Assembly (NCBI RefSeq): GCF_030770395.1
Contig: NZ_CP132480.1
Coordinates: 2,945,387 to 3,009,386, forward strand
Source: Telluria beijingensis
GTDB lineage: Bacteria; Pseudomonadota; Gammaproteobacteria; Burkholderiales; Burkholderiaceae_D
DNA: 64,000 nucleotides
Direction: 5' to 3'
Shown here: positions 53,062-60,834 of the stretch, one piece after another
Numbering within the stretch: position 1 is the first letter of the stretch
Layout of the letters: each line of letters opens with the position of its first letter
The notes under the pieces: model-generated
The model's input: the letters and a program-made list of their open reading frames with translations, nothing else
Told to the model about the DNA's origin: nothing
Database searches by the model: none
Program-made: the position numbers and the translations under genes

Positions 53062-54516
53062 ATGACTACCGAACACAATGAAGACTACGACCTGCTGGTG
53101 GTCGGCGCCGGGCCGGCCGGCCTGGGCGCGGCGCTGGAAGCGGCCGCGCGCGGCCTGAAGGTGGCCGTGGTCGACGAACAGCATGCGCCGGGCGGCCAGA
53201 TCTTCCGACAGCCCCCGGGCAGCTTCAAACAGCCCGAAGGCGGCGCAAAACTCGCCTATCCGTTCGGCCGCGAGCTGCTGCGGCGTGCGCGCGCCGACAC
53301 CCGCATCGCCTGGCATTACGGGACCATGGCCTGGGGCGTGTTCCGCGACCCGCAGCAGGAGTGCCTGCGGCTGGGCGTGAGCAAGAACGACGCCGGCGCC
53401 ATGCTGAACGGACGCGCGCTGCTGGTCGCCACCGGCGCCTATGACTTGCCGGTGGCCTTCCCCGGCTGGACCCTGCCCGGCGTGATGAGCGCCGGCGGCG
53501 TGCAGACCCTGCTGAAAAGCCAGTTCCTGCGTCCGGGCAGCCGCTTCGTGCTGGCCGGCTCGCATCCGCTGCTGCTGCTGGTGGCCGACCTGCTGCTGAC
53601 ATCCGGCGCCGAGGTGGCGGAAGTCGCGTTCGCGCGCCCGCGTCCCGCCATCGGAGAACTGCTGCGCGGCTGGCGCGCCGTGCCCGGCCATCTTGGCCTG
53701 ATGTTGCAGGCGGCGCGCGCCGCGTGGAACCTGAAGCGGCATGGGGTACCGCTGCGCTTCGGCAGCATGATCAAGGCCGCATCCGGCGCCGACGCCGTCG
53801 ACGGCGCGACCATGGTCGACGTCGACCGCGACTGGCGGCCGCTGCCCGGCACCGAACGCCATGTGGAGGCCGACACGCTGGTCATCGGCTACGGCCTGCT
53901 GGCATCGACCGAGCTGGCGCGCCAGGCCGGCTGCGCGGTCGACTACAAGCCCGATGAAGGCGGCTGGATCGTGCGCCGCGACGCCACCATGCGCAGCAGC
54001 GTGGACGGGGTCTGGGTGGCGGGCGAGCCGGGCGGCGTCGGCGGCGCCGAACTGGCCCACCTGGAGGGCCGGCTGGCGGCGCTGGACATCGCGCGCACGC
54101 TGGCGGCGCCTGGGCAGCGACCGGGTGACGACGAACTGGATGCCGTGCAGCGTGCGATCCGCAAGGCGCACCGCTTCAGCGACGTCGTGCGCGATTTCTT
54201 CGCCCCGAACATGGCGGCGCTGGCGCGGTTGGCCAGCGGCGATACATTGGTGTGCCGCTGCGAGGAAGTCAGCGCCGCCGAGGTTCGCGATTTCCTGGAC
54301 AGGAATCCGCACGTCAGCGACGTCAACAGCGTCAAGCTGGCCTGCCGCACCGGCATGGGCATGTGCCAGGGTCGCTATTGCCAGCACACGACCGCGCAGA
54401 TGCTCAGCGAAGCGACCGGCAAGCCGGTCGACTGCCTCGGCCACCACACGGCGCGGGCGCCGGTGAAACCGGTGTCGGTGATCAGTCTGGCGCAGTTGCA
54501 GGACACATTGAGGTAG
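53062..54516 (+). CDS. NAD(P)/FAD-dependent oxidoreductase with BFD-like domain, dehydrogenase subunit
   Basis: 484 residues. FAD motif LLVVGAGPAGLGAALEAAARG at about 10-31, PGGQIFRQP near 43, second nucleotide motif around LAGSHPLLLLVADLLL, and a C-terminal BFD-like [2Fe-2S] domain with CRCEEVSAAEVRDFLDR and CRTGMGMCQGRYC. This is the HcnB/OoxA/LhpE-type alpha subunit. The adjoining DAO and [2Fe-2S] genes complete a heterotrimeric membrane-linked amine dehydrogenase. Last gene of the rightward set; its stop is 5 bp from the convergent beta-lactamase stop. Confidence 0.92.
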   Translation: MTTEHNEDYDLLVVGAGPAGLGAALEAAARGLKVAVVDEQHAPGGQIFRQPPGSFKQPEGGAKLAYPFGRELLRRARADTRIAWHYGTMAWGVFRDPQQECLRLGVSKNDAGAMLNGRALLVATGAYDLPVAFPGWTLPGVMSAGGVQTLLKSQFLRPGSRFVLAGSHPLLLLVADLLLTSGAEVAEVAFARPRPAIGELLRGWRAVPGHLGLMLQAARAAWNLKRHGVPLRFGSMIKAASGADAVDGATMVDVDRDWRPLPGTERHVEADTLVIGYGLLASTELARQAGCAVDYKPDEGGWIVRRDATMRSSVDGVWVAGEPGGVGGAELAHLEGRLAALDIARTLAAPGQRPGDDELDAVQRAIRKAHRFSDVVRDFFAPNMAALARLASGDTLVCRCEEVSAAEVRDFLDRNPHVSDVNSVKLACRTGMGMCQGRYCQHTTAQMLSEATGKPVDCLGHHTARAPVKPVSVISLAQLQDTLR

Positions 54517-54520
54517 GCGG

Positions 54521-56095
54521 CTACAACAGGCCGAGCGACTGCAGCGCCGCCTTGCCGAGCGGGACCCGCTTGGCGGCCACCGTGTCGTCGGTGATGTCGA
54601 CATTCATGGCGAAGGCATACACCTTGCCGTCTTTTTCGACCCAGCCGACCCACCAGCCGATCTGGTTCTTGCGATCATCCGGCATATACCATCCGGTCTT
54701 GGCGTACAGATTGGCGGCGCCCTCCTGGCGAACGATCTCGCGCACCGCCGCCATCGCCGGCTTCGGGAACGGCAGCCTGTCCTGCGCCAGCCGGCCCAGG
54801 AAGCGCACCTGCTCGACCGCGCTGATCTTCAACGGTCCCTCGAGCCAGAAGGTGTCGATCGTGTTCCCAGCATTCATATTGCCGTAGTCGAGCTTGCGCA
54901 AGCCCTCGCGCATGCGCGGCATGCCGATGCGGCGCGCCAGTTCCTTGTAGACGGGGACGTTGGAGACCCTGATCGCTTCGCGCAACGGCATGTCCCTGGC
55001 CCATTGCGGCATGAGCGTGGGGCCGCCGCCGTAGGGAAGCACTTCGTCCACATCGGCCACGGCCCCGGCGTCCAGGCCGATCAGCGAGTTCGGAATCTTG
55101 AAGGTCGAGGCCGGGACGTAGCGGATGCTGGCGCGCTGGCGGTCGTGGCCGGTGAATTCGCCGGTGGCGACATCGTGCACGACCAGGGTGCCGGTCACGC
55201 CCGCTTTTTCGAACATCTCGCCGATCCGCGCATCGTCGCGCCACACGATCGGCGCCGTCTTCGCTTCCGTCGCCAGCGTCTTCGCCAGCCACGCGCGGCC
55301 CTTGTCGGCATAGGCGCGGCAGGCGCCCTTGTCGACAAGCGCGCCCCGCGCCTGGCGCTGCCACAGGCCGCTCGCCTCGGGATGGGCCGAGACCAGCACG
55401 TCGCAGGGCAGCGCCGCCACGCGCGCGATCGAGCGCTCGATGTCACGGCGCGCGGTCGGGTAGGCCGGATCGCCGCTGTAGCGGAAGGCGCCGGCGCCGA
55501 TGGCGGTCAGGCTGTCGGCATAGACCATGTCGACCGCCTTGCCCGCGGCCTGCGAGCGCCAGGTCCAGGTCGAGCCGCCCTGGGTGTGGCCCGGCGTCGC
55601 GTGCAGCGTGACGGCGAGCGGTCCGAGCTTGACGGTCTCGCCATCGCGCACCTCGGTCACCCTGGCGACCGGCGCCATGGCCGGCAGGCTGCCGTATTGC
55701 GGATCGCCGCGGCTGGCCTGCCCGCTGCGCAGCACCGGCGCCGCGGCCGGCGTCGCCTTCACCTCCGCGCCGGACAGGCGCTGCAATTCGGCGATCCCGC
55801 CCGCATGGTCCATGTGCTCGTGCGAGTTCAGGATGATGCGGATGTCCTCGACCTTGAAGCCGAGCTTGCGGACATTGGCTGCGATCAGCGGCGCCGCTTC
55901 GGCGGTGGCGCCATCGATCAGGATATGGCCGTCCTTCGACGCGACCAGCACCGAACTGAGACCGCGGGTGCCGACGTAATAGCTGTCGGCGGACAGGGCG
56001 AACGGTTCCTGCGGCGTGTTCCAGTCATCGGCCGTCGCGGGTGCGACGCACGTGACGAGGCCAGCCGCGGCGAATGCCAGGCTTGTGAGCTTCAT
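54521..56095 (-). CDS. Bifunctional beta-lactamase: subclass B3 metallo-enzyme fused to class D (OXA) enzyme
   Basis: 524 residues in one open frame. Signal peptide at 1-22. Residues about 25-275 are a B3 metallo-beta-lactamase: zinc ligands HEHMDH at 92-97, H170 in TPGHTQGG, S195 in VYADSLT and H238 in VSAHPEASGLW, so both zinc sites are complete. Residues about 280-524 are a class D enzyme: STFK at 330-333, SNV at 378-380, YGN at 404-406, KTG at 466-468 and IGWWVGW. Almost no linker separates the halves and there is no second signal peptide. Both active sites look functional, so it should hydrolyse a broad range including carbapenems. A fusion of this type from Massilia (MSI-OXA) is, to my memory, already described. 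Third gene of blaI-blaR1-bla, 10 bp after blaR1. Confidence 0.93.
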   Translation of the reverse strand: MKLTSLAFAAAGLVTCVAPATADDWNTPQEPFALSADSYYVGTRGLSSVLVASKDGHILIDGATAEAAPLIAANVRKLGFKVEDIRIILNSHEHMDHAGGIAELQRLSGAEVKATPAAAPVLRSGQASRGDPQYGSLPAMAPVARVTEVRDGETVKLGPLAVTLHATPGHTQGGSTWTWRSQAAGKAVDMVYADSLTAIGAGAFRYSGDPAYPTARRDIERSIARVAALPCDVLVSAHPEASGLWQRQARGALVDKGACRAYADKGRAWLAKTLATEAKTAPIVWRDDARIGEMFEKAGVTGTLVVHDVATGEFTGHDRQRASIRYVPASTFKIPNSLIGLDAGAVADVDEVLPYGGGPTLMPQWARDMPLREAIRVSNVPVYKELARRIGMPRMREGLRKLDYGNMNAGNTIDTFWLEGPLKISAVEQVRFLGRLAQDRLPFPKPAMAAVREIVRQEGAANLYAKTGWYMPDDRKNQIGWWVGWVEKDGKVYAFAMNVDITDDTVAAKRVPLGKAALQSLGLL

Positions 56096-56105
56096 GAAGA
56101 TATCC

Positions 56106-57827
56106 TTAGGTGGTGGTTTGGAGCGCGTCCAGCCTTGCCGGGAGTTCGCGCAGGAAGGCTTGCTTCAACAGCGGGCCGGCGGCCCCGCGTTCCTGGCGCG
56201 GTTCGAGGACCATGCGCGCGAACACGATCGTGCGACCTTCCTTGCTGGCCCAGCCGACGAACCAGCCATACGCAAGATGCGGGTCGGCCACGCCATCGCG
56301 CGGGGCCAGGAAGGCGGTGCCGGTCTTGGCATGCACGTTCCAGCCATTGGGCAGGTCGGGCAGCCGCAGCAGGGTGGCCGTCATGTCGTAGGCCTGGGGC
56401 TTCAGGCCCAGTTCGCGCCGGACCAGCTTGCGCAGGAAGGCGGTCTGCTCGCGCGGCGATATCTGCAGAGACGATCCGATCCAGGACTCGGCCACGCCGC
56501 CCGACAAGTCCTGGTTGCCGTAGTCGAAACGCCGCAGGTACGACTGCAGGCCATTGAGGCCGAGGCGGGTCGTGACCTCCTGCGCATACCAGACCGTCGA
56601 ATGGCGGATCCAGCCCGTGGGGTCGGTCGTGGTGCGCCAGGCCGGCAGCCAGTCGGCATAGCCCTGCCTGAACGGCAGCGCCGGCGAATGCGTGTCGTGC
56701 AGGATACCGGCGTCGTAGCCCAGCAGGCTGACCGCGATATTGAAGGTGGACGCGGGCGTGACGCGCGCGCCGCAGTCGCCCTGCTCCACCAGCCGTTCGC
56801 CGCTGGCGGCGTCGAGCATGATGGTGCAGTCGAGCCGGAATGGTGCGCTGGTCCAGGCCAGCGCGGGCTGCAGCGCCAGGTTGCCGCCGAAGGCCAGCGC
56901 CAGGATGGCGAGGCCGGCGCCGCGGCTCCACAGCGCATGGCGCGTTGCGGCGGGAGCACGGATCAGTTCGACCCGGGCCGCCAGCGTATTCGGGCTGACG
57001 CCGCCAAAGGCCAGCGCGCCATGTGCGGCATGATGCTGCATGCGCAACTGGGCCACCAGCGCGGCGGCATAGGCGCGGCGTTCGGCTTGCGGCCGGCCGC
57101 GCAGCACGTCGCGGTCGCAACCGAGTTCCTGGGCCCACGTGAGTCGTTCGCGCAGCCGGCGCATGGCGGGGTTGAACCAGCACAGCGCCTGCAGCATGGC
57201 GCCCACCGTACACCACCACAGGTCGCCGCGGCGCCAGTGCGTGAGTTCATGGGCCACGATCAGTTCGCGCTGCAGCGCAGGCATATCGCGCAGGGAGCGC
57301 GGCAGCAGCAGGCGCGGCTTGAACGGGCCGACCAGCATCGGCGGAATCGGGGCGTCGACTTCGATCATGGCCGGCAGCGCCGCCGCCTGGCGCGCGCCGC
57401 CTTGCGCCAGGCGTTCCAGCATGCGCTGGCCCTGCCACAGGCGGCCCAGCATCCAGGCCAGGCCGGCCACGTAGGCCAGAACCCAGGCCCAGGCCAGCCA
57501 CGCCAGCCAGGAACGCTGGCCTGCGTTGGCAAGCGGCGTGACCGCCCCGACGTCCTGCTCCGGCTGCGCCGCAGGCAGGCTCGCCGCCGCGTTCACGTCC
57601 ACTTCGAACACGGGCAGCATGTTCACCTGCTGTCCCGGGGGCGCCAGCAGCAGCATGAAGGTGGCCGCGATCGCCAGCTGCGCCAGCAGCCAGGTCGAGC
57701 GCTGCATGCCCAGCGCCGGCAGCCAGCGCCGCGCCAGCCCGGCCGCGCCCCACACCGCCAGCCCCGCCGCCAGGCAGCCGAGGCTGGCGAACAGGAAGCG
57801 GATGGCCAGCTGGTCGGGCGCCGTCAT
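56106..57827 (-). CDS. blaR1: BlaR1-like M56 sensor protease with class D-type sensor domain
   Basis: 573 residues from the ATG at 57827. N-terminal membrane part with helices at about 8-30, 46-62, 108-128 and 303-320. M56 zinc protease site HELTH at 193-197 and third ligand Glu 234 in QELGCDRD. The periplasmic C terminus (about 325-573) is an OXA-like penicillin sensor: STV at 410-412, YGN at 436-438, KTG at 501-503, but the first motif is S-T-F-N at 360-363, with Asn where the carbamylated Lys of SxxK is expected. Overlaps the blaI stop by 4 bp. Should detect beta-lactam and trigger cleavage of BlaI; the missing Lys may alter acylation. Confidence 0.9.
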   Translation of the reverse strand: MTAPDQLAIRFLFASLGCLAAGLAVWGAAGLARRWLPALGMQRSTWLLAQLAIAATFMLLLAPPGQQVNMLPVFEVDVNAAASLPAAQPEQDVGAVTPLANAGQRSWLAWLAWAWVLAYVAGLAWMLGRLWQGQRMLERLAQGGARQAAALPAMIEVDAPIPPMLVGPFKPRLLLPRSLRDMPALQRELIVAHELTHWRRGDLWWCTVGAMLQALCWFNPAMRRLRERLTWAQELGCDRDVLRGRPQAERRAYAAALVAQLRMQHHAAHGALAFGGVSPNTLAARVELIRAPAATRHALWSRGAGLAILALAFGGNLALQPALAWTSAPFRLDCTIMLDAASGERLVEQGDCGARVTPASTFNIAVSLLGYDAGILHDTHSPALPFRQGYADWLPAWRTTTDPTGWIRHSTVWYAQEVTTRLGLNGLQSYLRRFDYGNQDLSGGVAESWIGSSLQISPREQTAFLRKLVRRELGLKPQAYDMTATLLRLPDLPNGWNVHAKTGTAFLAPRDGVADPHLAYGWFVGWASKEGRTIVFARMVLEPRQERGAAGPLLKQAFLRELPARLDALQTTT

Positions 57828-58207
57828 GGCGCGGCGTCCTTCTCGACCGGCCAGTCGTTCAGCAGTTGCTCCAGGCGCGCCAGTTCGGCATCGTCGACCA
57901 GTTTGCTGCCGGTGAACATATTGACCGGCAGCGGCGTATCGATCTCCATCACGCGCCGGCCGAAGTCGTGGGCAAAAGCGGCCAGCGTGTCGACCTTGTC
58001 GCTCACCGCCTCGTACACCTGCACGCCGTGACGCTGCTCCTGGCGCACCATGTCTTTTTCGAGCATGCGTTCGAGCGTCTTGCGGGTCGACGAATACGAC
58101 CACGCCATCTCTCCGACGACCGCGTCGTGGATTTCGCGGGCGCTCAGCGGCTGCTGGCGCCACAGGGCCTTGAGCAGACTCAGTTCGGAGATCGAGGGGA
58201 CGGCCAT
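57824..58207 (-). CDS. blaI: BlaI/MecI/CopY family repressor
   Basis: 127 residues from the ATG at 58207. Winged helix at about 5-75 (SISELSLLKALWRQQPLSAREIHDAVVGEMAWSYSSTRKTLERMLEKDMV) and a helical dimer domain (FGRRVMEIDTPLPVNMFTGSKL; VDDAELARLEQLLND). Start of the operon blaI-blaR1-bla. Binds the palindromic sites upstream (58222-58257) and is removed when BlaR1 senses drug. Confidence 0.94.
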   Translation of the reverse strand: MAVPSISELSLLKALWRQQPLSAREIHDAVVGEMAWSYSSTRKTLERMLEKDMVRQEQRHGVQVYEAVSDKVDTLAAFAHDFGRRVMEIDTPLPVNMFTGSKLVDDAELARLEQLLNDWPVEKDAAP

Positions 58208-58221
58208 GACAAACACTCCAT

Positions 58222-58257
58222 TGCGACGATTGACGCAATGATGCGACAACTGTCGCA
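58222..58257. promoter_or_regulatory. Tandem BlaI operators
   Basis: TGCGACA-AC-TGTCGCA (58242-58257) is a perfect 7-bp palindrome inside the promoter spacer; TGCGACGATTGACGCA (58222-58237) matches it at 13 of 16 positions and covers the predicted start site. The sites are 20 bp apart centre to centre. Confidence 0.8.
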
Positions 58258-58267
58258 CAGCTGTCAA
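58238..58267 (-). promoter_or_regulatory. Promoter of the bla operon
   Basis: On the minus strand a perfect TTGACA (58267-58262), 18-bp spacer and CATCAT (58243-58238). The first operator fills the spacer. Confidence 0.7.
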
Positions 58268-58975
58268 CTAGTTACGGAGGTCGTCCACCGGTTCGCTGCC
58301 GAAGCCGGGCGCCAGCAGGTAGTCGGCCAGCTTGCGCGCGCAATCCTCGGGCGAATCGAGCGCGCCGCCCTCCTTCAGGTCGACGAAGCGCTGGCGCAGC
58401 GGAAAGTCGCTGCCGGGTGTGGCGCGGATCGCGGCCTGCATATCGGTGTCGATCACGCCCGGCGCCAGGCTGCAGGCGCGCACCCGCAGGTCGCCGTCGA
58501 GCAGCACCGCGCGCGCGTGGTGGTCGAGCGCCGCCTTGGTGGCGCCGTACACGGCCCAGCCGGGATAGGCACTGCGCGCAGCGCCGCTCGAGACGTGCAG
58601 GATGCGCCGCGCGGCCAGGGGGGCGGCCCGCACGAAGGCCGCCGCCAGCGCCAGCGGCGCCGCGACGTTGAGCGTCACCGCGCGCAGCACGTCCGCCGGG
58701 TCTTGCGCGGCGAGCGGGCCGACCGGCGTGACCACACCCGCGTTATTGACCAGGAAGGCGTTGTCGGCATCAAGCAGGTAAGCGCGCAAGGCGTCGCCCG
58801 CCAGCCAGGCTTGCAGGGCGGCCGGGTCGGCCAGGTCGACTTCGGCCTGTTCGATCCCGGCCAGCGGCGAACGGCCGCGCGCCATGCCCAGCACGGCGAT
58901 GCCGCGCCCCTGCAACTCGGCCGCGATGGCGGCCCCGAGGCCACGGGTGTGGCCAGTGACGATTGCCTTCTTCAT
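58268..58975 (-). CDS. Short-chain dehydrogenase/reductase
   Basis: 235 residues from the ATG at 58975, preceded by GAGGAAG. Classical SDR fold: cofactor motif VTGHTRGLGAAIAAEL (T-G-x3-G-x-G) at about 6-20, NNAG near 77-80, catalytic Ser in HVSSGAA and YGATK with Tyr-x3-Lys near 143-147. Substrate unknown; sepiapterin reductase-like and 3-oxoacyl reductase members share these marks. It lies 16 bp after the murB stop on the same strand and so may be co-transcribed with murB, not with the bla operon, whose promoter begins beyond its stop. Confidence 0.9.
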   Translation of the reverse strand: MKKAIVTGHTRGLGAAIAAELQGRGIAVLGMARGRSPLAGIEQAEVDLADPAALQAWLAGDALRAYLLDADNAFLVNNAGVVTPVGPLAAQDPADVLRAVTLNVAAPLALAAAFVRAAPLAARRILHVSSGAARSAYPGWAVYGATKAALDHHARAVLLDGDLRVRACSLAPGVIDTDMQAAIRATPGSDFPLRQRFVDLKEGGALDSPEDCARKLADYLLAPGFGSEPVDDLRN

Positions 58976-58991
58976 GCTCGCTTCCTCACAT

Positions 58992-60020
58992 TCAGATGAA
59001 TACGGGTTCGGGTTCGAGCGCCACGCCGTAGCGCGCGGCGACGTCGGCCTGGATCGCCTGGGCGAGGCGAACCACGTCGGTCCCCTGCGCATCGCCCAGG
59101 TTCACCAGCACCAGCGCCTGCTTGTGATAGACACCGGCCGGGCCGATATGGCGCCCTTTCCAGCCGCACTGGTCGATCAGCCAGCCCGCGGCCAGCTTTT
59201 CGCTGCCGTCCGGCTGGCGGTGGTGGACCAGGTTCGGGTAGGTCTCGAGCAGGCGCGCGCACTCCCTGCTGGAGACCACCGGGTTCTTGAAGAAGCTGCC
59301 CGCATTGCCGATCTCGGCCGGGTCGGGCAGCTTGCGGCGGCGGATCGCCTCGACCAGCGCGCCGACCTCGCGCGGCGTCGGCGCCGCCAGGCCTGCCTCA
59401 TGCGCGGCATTGGCCAGCTCGGCGTAGCGCAGGTTCGGCGCCCAGGCCGCCGGCAGGGCGAAGGTGACGTCCAGCACGATCAGGTCGCGCCCTTCGGCAT
59501 GCTTGAAGATGCTGTCGCGGTAGCCGAAGCGGCAGGCGGCGGCGTCCAGCGTGCGCAGATCGCCGCTGGCCATGTCGAAGGCGGTGAGGCTGTGGAACAC
59601 GTCTTTGGTCTCGACGCCATACGCGCCCACGTTCTGGATCGGCGCGGCGCCCACGGTGCCCGGGATCAGGGACAGGTTTTCCAGCCCGCCCAGGCCCTGC
59701 TCCAGCGTGTAGCCGACGAAGGCGTGCCAGTTTTCGCCGGCCTGGGCCCGCACCAGGATCTTGCCGTCGTGCTCGCCCAGGATGGCGCGGCCCTGGCCGC
59801 TCATGTGCAGCACCAGGCCGTCGACGTCTTGCGTGAACAGCAGGTTGCTGCCGCCGCCCAGCACCAGGCGCGGCAGGCCGGCCAGGGCGGGATCGGCCCG
59901 CACCGCGGCCAGTTGCGCGGCGCCGGTGACGCGCAGGTAATGGCGGGCGCGGGCGGGGATGCGGAAGGTGTTCAGGCCGGCGAGCGGCTGGTCGTGGACG
60001 ATGGGCAGGTCTGGATGCAT
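58992..60020 (-). CDS. murB: UDP-N-acetylenolpyruvoylglucosamine reductase
   Basis: Second enzyme of UDP-MurNAc synthesis; reduces the enolpyruvyl group with NADPH. 342 residues from the ATG at 60020, exactly the E. coli length. FAD-binding segments LVLGGGSNLLF at about 70-80, ENLSLIPGTVGAAPIQNVGAYGVE near 117-140, YRDSIFKH and the catalytic Ser in GNAGSFFKNPVVS near 228, which marks a type I MurB. The murB gene is here away from the mur/dcw cluster, as in many betaproteobacteria. Divergent from yajQ. Confidence 0.97.
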   Translation of the reverse strand: MHPDLPIVHDQPLAGLNTFRIPARARHYLRVTGAAQLAAVRADPALAGLPRLVLGGGSNLLFTQDVDGLVLHMSGQGRAILGEHDGKILVRAQAGENWHAFVGYTLEQGLGGLENLSLIPGTVGAAPIQNVGAYGVETKDVFHSLTAFDMASGDLRTLDAAACRFGYRDSIFKHAEGRDLIVLDVTFALPAAWAPNLRYAELANAAHEAGLAAPTPREVGALVEAIRRRKLPDPAEIGNAGSFFKNPVVSSRECARLLETYPNLVHHRQPDGSEKLAAGWLIDQCGWKGRHIGPAGVYHKQALVLVNLGDAQGTDVVRLAQAIQADVAARYGVALEPEPVFI

Positions 60021-60162
60021 GTCTTGGACGAATGAAAATGTCGTTTCATTATAGTGGTTCACGCTTCCCCTCCTTTCTGGAAGGGCAAAACGGTCGCGAT
60101 TCGGGCCGTTGTCCGCTAAAATAGAGGGATTCATCTAATGCAATATCAGAAAAGGACTCTCC

Positions 60163-60648
60163 ATGCCATCGTTTGATGTGGTCTGCGAAGCAGACATGGT
60201 CGAAGTAAAGAATGCGGTCGAACAATCGAACAAAGAAATCACGACCCGCTTCGACTTCAAGGGCAGCTCAGCCAATGTCGAACAAAAAGAGCGTGAACTG
60301 ACCCTGCTCGCCGATTCCGACTTCCAGCTCGGCCAGGTCAAGGACGTGCTCATCAACAAGATGTCGAAGCGCAAGGTCGACGTGCGCTTCCTCGACGAAG
60401 GCAAGGTCGAGAAGATCGGCGGCGACAAGGTCAAGCAGGTGATCAAGGTGCGCAACGGCATCGAGACCGAAGACGCGAAGAAGATCACCAAGCTGGTCAA
60501 GGAAAGCAAGATGAAGGTGCAGGCCAGTATCCAGGGCGAATCGGTGCGCATCACCGGCGCCAAGCGCGACGACCTGCAGACGGCGATGGCGATGCTGCGC
60601 AAGGACGTGCAGGACCTGCCGCTGGCATTCAATAATTTCCGCGACTAA
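60163..60648 (+). CDS. yajQ: YajQ family nucleotide-binding protein
   Basis: 161 residues. Starts [20 protein letters not shown], with TTRFDFKGS near 26-34 and [22 protein letters not shown] near 125-146: the two ferredoxin-like domains of the family. YajQ proteins of Xanthomonas and Pseudomonas bind cyclic di-GMP and modulate a LysR regulator. AAGGA ribosome site lies 9 nt before the ATG. Its proximity to orn, which clears pGpG, is about 22 kb and therefore not operonic. Firm family call. Confidence 0.96.
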   Translation: MPSFDVVCEADMVEVKNAVEQSNKEITTRFDFKGSSANVEQKERELTLLADSDFQLGQVKDVLINKMSKRKVDVRFLDEGKVEKIGGDKVKQVIKVRNGIETEDAKKITKLVKESKMKVQASIQGESVRITGAKRDDLQTAMAMLRKDVQDLPLAFNNFRD

Positions 60649-60834
60649 TTAGATTTTTAGTTAACGCATCGCATCGTGGCCGGCATGACCGGCCTGGAGA
60701 GCGAGGCGCCCGCAAACAGGAAGCGCGGCGCCTTGCATCGCTTGGAGTAGAATGGCGCCGTGCGAACTTCGCGCGCAATTCTTGACGCGCGCGCCGCGGC
60801 AACCCCGGGCAGAATTGGTAGTCTAAGGATAGCA

